NCBI GenBank assembly: GCA_032207245.1
Contig: CM063498.1
Coordinates: 56,835,807-56,899,806 of the forward strand
DNA from: Pardosa pseudoannulata
Lineage: Eukaryota; Arthropoda; Arachnida; Araneae; Lycosidae
Direction of reading: 5' to 3'
Length of the DNA: 64,000 bases
Of this stretch, positions 58,157 through 64,000 are shown one piece after another. Position numbers and translations under genes: made by a program. Positions within the stretch are counted from its first letter, which is position 1, and the number at the start of each line of letters is the position of its first letter. The notes beneath the pieces are model-generated. The model was not told the DNA's origin. It ran no database searches and saw only the letters and a program-made list of their open reading frames with translations.

Positions 58157-58947
58157 GGGTTATTCCATGTGAAATCAACACAATTTTAGAACAAATTCTA
58201 CCTGACCCCCTCCAATTTTGATTAAATTTGGTATAGTAAGTGACTTTATGGTAATAAAGAAAATCCCCAAATATAATGTTCAAATAATAATTGGTTTGGG
58301 AGTTATAAGGCTTTAAAGTTGCCAGATTTGTCTAAAAAGTACACTATCGGCATACCTTTAAATTACACTTGCTACTCACCTAATTAAGCTAGAGATATGT
58401 GAAGGTGTTATTTTAAACCTTTTTTAATGGGCTTTCATATGATATACAACACATGATGACTTGAAATTTTTTTAAAAAATTTAAATTTAAAATTTCTCAA
58501 AAAGCCAAGTTTTTAAAATTTCAAAAAAAATCTCAAAAATTGCTCATATTATTGTTAATTAATCCTCAAAGTTTCATGTTGGGATCACAAGCTACAAAAA
58601 TTTTTTATTTGATATATTTACTATTGCAATAACGGAAATGAGAACATGCATTCATTACTTTTAATCTAACTCATCTGTATAGGATGGCATTAATGTTTAC
58701 ACACTACCTTATCGACATATACTCTATTAAACAGTACATTTAACATTTGTGAAGATTTTAGAATGAAGAAAAATCATTAAAGTGCATTACTTTTGATGGA
58801 TGGTGCTACTTATTTAGTTGAAACTGATAGAAAGCTTTATGTGTTTTGAGAATTTCTACTTCAGAAAGAATATACATTGGTCTTGTTAGAGTTAAAGGAT
58901 TCACCTTACACATAACATCTGAAATTGGAATTCATAGTACACCTGGC
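58157..58947. repeat. Foldback element, left arm
   Basis: 791 bp, inverted copy of 60232-61020. Landmarks: CCTGACCCCCTCCAATTTTG, TTGCCAGATTTGTC, GATGGATGGTGCTACTTA. Confidence 0.88.
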
Positions 58948-58989
58948 TTCATACATTGTGACATAGTACATTGGGATTATAATGAGATC

Positions 58990-60215
58990 ACAAGCTATAA
59001 AATACCAAATTAGCTTCCATTAACACATGGAAAAATTAACACATACAACGACTGCTTTGCTATGATGATTTGTAATCCTGCATCAGTCAGCTGCCACATG
59101 GGAGAGTGTACATCATGTTCTGGGACTACATAATTAAAAACCATACTTGGTGAAACATTCGATGAAAATATGGTGGAAAAGGTCATTTTCAATCAGTGGA
59201 TTTCTGTTGATAGGAGCTCTTTAGAAACAATACAAAAATCAGCATCAGAATTTATTGACTTATTTTGTGAGAAAATGTCTGTATTAGTTTATCATTACTT
59301 TGTGGTGAAACAACAAAATTCATTTATAAACAATATAAAAGGAAATTTAAAAGATTCAGAGTTTGTAGTTCTTGATTTTGCAGAAAATTACTTATTTGTT
59401 ATACAGGATGAGGCCCAAAGCTGCCACTGGACTAATGTTCAATCTACAACTCACCCATTTGTTGTATATTACAAAGGGAAGTTTGGAATTGACCACTTTA
59501 CATACACTGTAATTTAAGACTGTTTGGAGCCCAATACAGTAGCAGCTTACTGTTTTCAAAAGAAGCTTATTACATTTTTTAAAACAGAATTTTAAAAAAA
59601 GTGCAAGGAAAATATTTTATTTCTCAGATGGGTCATCTGCACAATATATAAATAAGAAAAACTTTGCCAATTTATGCTTACATAAGGAAGATTTTGGCAT
59701 TGAAGCAGAATGGGATTTTTGGACAACAGCTCATGGTAAAGGACCTTGTGATAAGGTAGGAGGTACACTCAAGAGTTAGCGGCTTGAGCAAGCTTACAAC
59801 GACCATATAAAAATCAAATACTTACACCACAACAACTTTTTAACTGGGCACAGGAAAACATCACAAGAATACATTTTGTCTTTCAACCCAAGAAGAACAT
59901 GTTTCTACAGCTATATTTCTAGATGACCAATTTAAAAATGCTTTTGCAATTCCTGGGACTCAGAAACATCATGCTTTTATACCCACAGAATCAAAAACAA
60001 AAGTCTTTGAGAAGACATTTTCCTTTTCACAAAATTTATTGATGCAAACTGCGATAGCATCACAATAAAAGCTTCTATTTGCTGTTAAAAAGGGCTATAT
60101 TACTGCTGTTTATAATTGCAACTGGTGGCTTACATTTATGTTAAGAGAAAGAAGAGAAAAACTCTGAAGAGGTAAAAGTGACATTCCTTCACTCATCTGG
60201 CTCATCACAATCTTT
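58990..60215 (+). pseudogene. Transposase-like gene of foldback element
   Basis: Read in order across frames: a Cys-rich start (CNPASVSCHMGECTSC, about 59070-59120), then the open piece 59170-59517 with NQWISVDRSSLETI, FVVLDFAENYLFVIQDEAQ and HWTNVQST, then after a stop DCLEPNTVAAYCFQKK, then after a frameshift IFYFSDGSSAQYINKKNFAN (about 59610-59670) and AEWDFWTTAHGKGPCDKVGG (about 59705-59765), and a C-terminal EEVKVTFLHSSGSSQSF (about 60165-60215). I recall this as a family of uncharacterised, transposon-linked metazoan proteins. The DFAENY and YFSDG aspartates look like the first two of an RNase H-type DDE core; this is inference. Multiple stops and shifts make it non-functional. Confidence 0.7.
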
Positions 60216-60231
60216 TTTTATATCTATATAC

Positions 60232-61020
60232 GCCAGATGTACTATGGATTCCAATTTCCGATGTTATGTATAAGGTGAATCCTTTAACTCTAACAGGACC
60301 AATGTATATTCTTTCTGAAGTAGAAATTCTCAAAACACAAAGTTTTCTATCAGTTTCAACTAAATAAGTAGCACCATCCATCAAAAGTAATGCACTTTAA
60401 TGATTTTTCTTCATTCTAAAATCTTCACAAATGTTAAATGTACTATTTATTAATAGAGTATATGTCGATAAGGTAGTATGTAAACATTAATGCCATCCTA
60501 TACAGATGAGTTAGATTAAAAGTAATGAATGCATGTTCTCATTTTCGTTATTGCAATAGTAAATACATCAAACAAAAAACTTTTGTAGCTTGTGATCCCA
60601 TTATGATCCCAACATGAAACTTTGAGGATTAATTAACAATAATATGAGCAATTTTTGAGATTTTTTTCAAAATTTTAAAAACTTGGCTTTTTGAGAAATT
60701 TAAATTTTAAAAAAAAATTTCAAGTCATCATGTGTTGTATATCATATGAAAGCCCATTAAAAAAGGTTTAAAATAACACCTTGCACATATCTCTAGCTTA
60801 ATTAGGTGAGTAGCAAGTGTAATTTAAAGGTATGCCGATAGTGTACTTTTTAGACAAATCTGGCAACTTTAAAGCCTTATAACTCCCAAACCAATTATTA
60901 TTTGAACATTAGATTTGGGGATTTTCTTTATTACCATAAAGTCACTTACTATACCAAATTTAATCAAAATTGGAGGGGGTCAGGTAGAAACCTTGTGTTG
61001 ATTTGGTATGGAATTACCCC
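60232..61020. repeat. Foldback element, right arm
   Basis: 789 bp, inverted copy of 58157-58947. Confidence 0.88.
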
Positions 61021-61289
61021 TATACATTTTTTTAATTGGTCTAACTCTTCTTTCTTATATTTAGCTTTGTTGAATCGATTGACGATTAATTACCAAGGGA
61101 AATAAAAATTCAGCAACCGATATTTGGGGAAAAATAAGCACTTTTTGAGCACTCAGAAAAAATTATAAATTTTAAGTCTATGAAAAGAAAATCAAGCACT
61201 TTTTAAGGTTTTATTAGGGACCTTAAAAATGGATCTACAAAATAAGCACTTTTTAAGGATTTTAAGCACCTGGCCGAACCATGGTATAT
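61021..61289. other. Spacer with AAGCACTTTTTAAGG repeats
   Basis: AAGCACTTTTT recurs at 61127, 61194 and 61242. No element boundary can be drawn. Confidence 0.5.
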
Positions 61290-61297
61290 TTCTAAAT

Positions 61298-63477
61298 TAT
61301 GGGTTTCTAAACTATGATTGTGTGCCACATTGAAAAAAAAATTGTTAGGCCACATACAATATTTTTTTTAAATAACTGAAATAAAAATTAATTCTATGTA
61401 GTTTATTAAAATAAAACTTTTTATTATAAATTTTGAATTAGATACTCATAGGAGTATATTTATTTTAAATCTGTAAAAGTTTCGTTTCACTTAGTTTGGA
61501 TTTCATACAGATGGAAAAAATTCAAATTAGAGATGGATAAATTTGCTTTTGTTGAACAAGCAAATAGATATCGAGTTCAATAGAGAAGGTTCCAAATCTT
61601 AATGTATTTTCAAGATGTTTGTCAGTGATCTTTTATCGATTTTGTTTGCTTCATTCTTGAAAATAATTGTTTACAAATATAGATATTGTCAAATGATAAA
61701 AACAGTAATAAAGCATGATTTGAAAATTGGGATATTTATCAAGGGGTAGATAATCTTTATAAATTTTCAGTAAAGAAACATTCTCATATTTTTCTTTCAG
61801 TTGAATGTCACTCTGCATTCCATTTGAAGTCTTCAAAGTTATTTATTTCTAGAGAAAATGGGGTAGAAAATAATCTTCAATCCACTTTCAAACTCTTGAA
61901 TTAAATCAAAAATTAATGCAGTATATTTCGTACAACACTCAGGTTTATGTGCAGACAAAGTATTGAAACGTGTCAAATCTTTTGCTTTTATTTGATTGTG
62001 TCAAAATTTAAACTTTCTTTCAAACACTATTATTGTTTGGAACATAATAGATTTTTTCCTTGAAGTCATAAATTTAAACCAATCAAATGTTCTGTTAAGT
62101 CTACTAAAAGCTAAATCTAAAACCCAATCTTTGTCTTCCACTTCAGTCACAAGTTTTCCTTTTGTTTCCATAATTTTTTTTATTTCAGTGGATTCACACA
62201 AAATTTTAAACAAATTCTCTCTAAGATGTTTTTATTTCAAAATAAATGTCAATGAATCGATTATATATGAAAAATAATGCACACATTTATTTTTGTAATA
62301 AAAATTAAGTTTTATCATTTGCATTTGGGCTTCACTCTAAAGGCTTTTGGACTGCACTTACAGGAATGTACTAAATAGTACCCTGGGGACAAATCAACAA
62401 TGTGTTTGTCCCCCAATCCTAAGAAAACATTTTTGGGTATTTGAGAACATAAGACACTACCATGTCTATACTTTAAACTCTAATTATAAAAAGAAAACTC
62501 CACCATTTCCCTATTAGTACACAAATTTGAATTCATAATAAAAAAATTGCTTAAAAAAATACTTTTTACCAATACAGTATGGGAAAAAAAATGCTAGTTA
62601 AATATAACTTTAAAAACATTTTATCTAAAATATATTTTACCAGTGTTCCAAATTTCCTTGAATGATATGTGTCTAGAAATTTTTGCCCACATAAGCACTT
62701 GCACACTGCAACTCAAATGAAATTGTGAAAGACGACAAATCTTCGATTTGAGACTTTTTGTATTCTTAATCGGTTTACTGCAATACATTTTAAAAAGGTG
62801 GGAGATATTCAAATTATTCCCTCTCCTGTCTCATGTACACCATATTTAGAGACAAAATAAACATAGGTTAGTAAATTATCAAAACTGTTATAATAAAAAT
62901 TATGTATGAAATAAGTCATGTACAACGGTATAAAAAATTTATGATACATGGCAACTAACAGACCAAATTTAATAATTTCCTTCATATTAACCATTTACAT
63001 CCAAAATGTGTGCACCCCCCCCCATTAATAAATCTACGAATGGCCAAAAATTTTTCAGCACCCAGCTGTCTGACATTTTTAATTTTCTTGTGGAAGGTAA
63101 AGTAAACCTGCATTCATGGATTCGATTTAAGTCATTACTAAATTATTTTAAGTTATATTGACAATTAAACCAATATTTAACATTTTATATATGTGGGTCA
63201 TGTTGAAAAAACATTGAAGAGAGTATCACTTATCACTAGAATAAGTGCTTAATTCACTTCAATTCTTTTTAAAAACTGAAAAATGTTAGTTTCTTTTGGA
63301 CAGTACTATTTTATTTTTTGAATTGGGATTTATCTTTAAAGGCTTTTATTAATACCTAATATAATTTGCGTTACACTAAATCAATTTGTCTTTAGAGGAC
63401 AGTTATGAAACTGGAACTCACAAAGCATAGGGTTTCCAATGTGACCCTAACAAGTTAGAAACTCCTGATCTAGATGC
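61298..63477 (-). mobile_element. Degraded hAT transposon, about 2.2 kb
   Basis: Left end TATGGGTTTCTAAACTATG; right end in reverse CAGGAGTTTCTAACTTG. Flanks TTCTAAAT (61290-61297) and ATCTAGAT (63478-63485) agree at 6 of 8 bases, a plausible worn TSD. Transposase relics lie inside on the minus strand. Confidence 0.65.
61651..62213 (-). pseudogene. hAT transposase relics (ZBED5/ZMYM6-like)
   Basis: Two minus-strand pieces in gene order. 62213-62001 has ETKGKLVTEVEDKDWVLDLAF, which parallels the E-x-KDW-x-x-DL-x-F segment of the transposase at 54925-56730. 61836-61651 has MQSDIQLKEKYENVSLLKIY, then YLPLDKYPNF, matching the 'LQ.D.ELK..F...SL..F......YP' segment near hAT C-termini. Stops and shifts lie between; no BED finger is found. 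Confidence 0.65.
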
Positions 63478-63485
63478 ATAAATAT

Positions 63486-64000
63486 AAATCAGAAAGCCAC
63501 ATTTAATTTAGTTATAACATACCACCACCTATACTTTTTAAGTATTAATTTGTAAATGATTATTGCTAGTTCTTTCAATTTAATATTTGGGTAACTAGTG
63601 TTGCTTGGTATCTGCGAAAATAAAATGTTTCAAATCCATGACTTTCCCTGATTTAGCAGATCATTTTCCATGATTTTAAAAAGCTTTCGTTAAAGTATAC
63701 ATAAATAAAATTTCTGATTTACATACAAATAAAACATATGCTTTTAGAGAAATTACAGGAATTTTATCATAAAAAAAACTATAAACTTATAAAGTAAGTG
63801 CTAATAAACTCACATACATAAAAATAATTTGTTGTATCTACATACCTAAGTTTAATCATATAGCAATTTTTCAATCAAAATATTTCCAATTTGAATTCAG
63901 GGTACTTTGGTATTACCCAGGTGACCATGAATAATAGCGAAATATAACCCTATAATGTTTATATACAATATCCCTAGATATAAACTTATATTTTGTGCAA
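63486..64000. other. Intergenic, window end
   Basis: CATGACTTTCCCTGATT and TTTTCCATGATTTT at 63637-63680 resemble transposon-end repeats, but no partner is present before the window ends. Confidence 0.4.

Larger units (their letters stand above)
58157..61020 (+). mobile_element. Foldback transposon with about 790-bp inverted arms
   Basis: Left arm 58157-58947 and right arm 60232-61020 are inverted copies over their whole length, with scattered differences and one 12-bp indel (extra near 60598). Ends are GGGTTATTCCATGTG and, in reverse from the right, GGGGTAATTCCATACC. TAT flanks both sides, a possible short TSD. The middle 1.28 kb holds the pseudogene at 58990-60215. Superfamily not assigned. 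Confidence 0.85.

Noticed and set aside
58157..61020. Viral insertion because of the large inverted arms
   Set aside because: The central protein resembles transposon-linked proteins and no viral gene is visible.

Overview
This is an AT-rich stretch of nuclear DNA from a metazoan, with no recognisable host protein-coding gene. Signs of a eukaryote are pol III (tRNA-derived) SINEs, solo LTRs with AATAAA signals, Helitrons with CTAG ends, many hAT elements with 8-bp target-site duplications (TSDs), piggyBac-type and pogo-type elements, and long (TA)n and (CA)n microsatellites. The composition and the element mix fit an AT-rich invertebrate, possibly an arthropod such as a chelicerate. That taxonomic guess is weak.

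Layout. 1-6 kb: an inverted Helitron cut by the window edge, an hAT remnant, a tandemly duplicated hairpin repeat with a SINE in one copy, three SINEs in all, about 950 bp of TA-rich low-complexity DNA and a second Helitron. 6-19 kb: the quietest part, with scattered SINEs, one piggyBac-type miniature element, one 1.06-kb Helitron and microsatellites. 19-24 kb: a satellite array of roughly 290-360 bp monomers opened by two hAT insertions, then a 332-bp hAT, then a SINE. 24-32.5 kb: a promoter-like patch, several solo LTRs, a head-to-head SINE junction, a 90-bp minisatellite and a three-level nest (SINE split by an LTR that is split by a Helitron). 33-43.7 kb: SINEs, a composite Helitron carrying a SINE, an 1.1-kb hAT, a pogo-like element, a piggyBac-type miniature element, two 133-bp miniature elements and a 990-bp hAT. 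44-52.8 kb: an hAT carrying a solo LTR, a SINE, an LTR-like tandem pair, a minisatellite built from an hAT-like end, and two more hATs. 53-64 kb: a decayed Tc1/mariner transposase, the best-preserved hAT transposase of the window (still a pseudogene), a foldback transposon with about 790-bp inverted arms and a broken unusual transposase-like gene, and a degraded hAT.

The window is best read as a transposon graveyard whose insertion order can be read from nested TSDs. All coding relics are transposases with stops or frameshifts. Most other short open frames cross repeats or microsatellites and do not look like genes. The most unusual structures are the 1.27-kb composite Helitron family with a tRNA-like internal block, the foldback transposon, and the minisatellite that repeats an hAT-like end next to an hAT C-terminal coding relic. 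Boundaries were read by eye; no alignment or database search was run.
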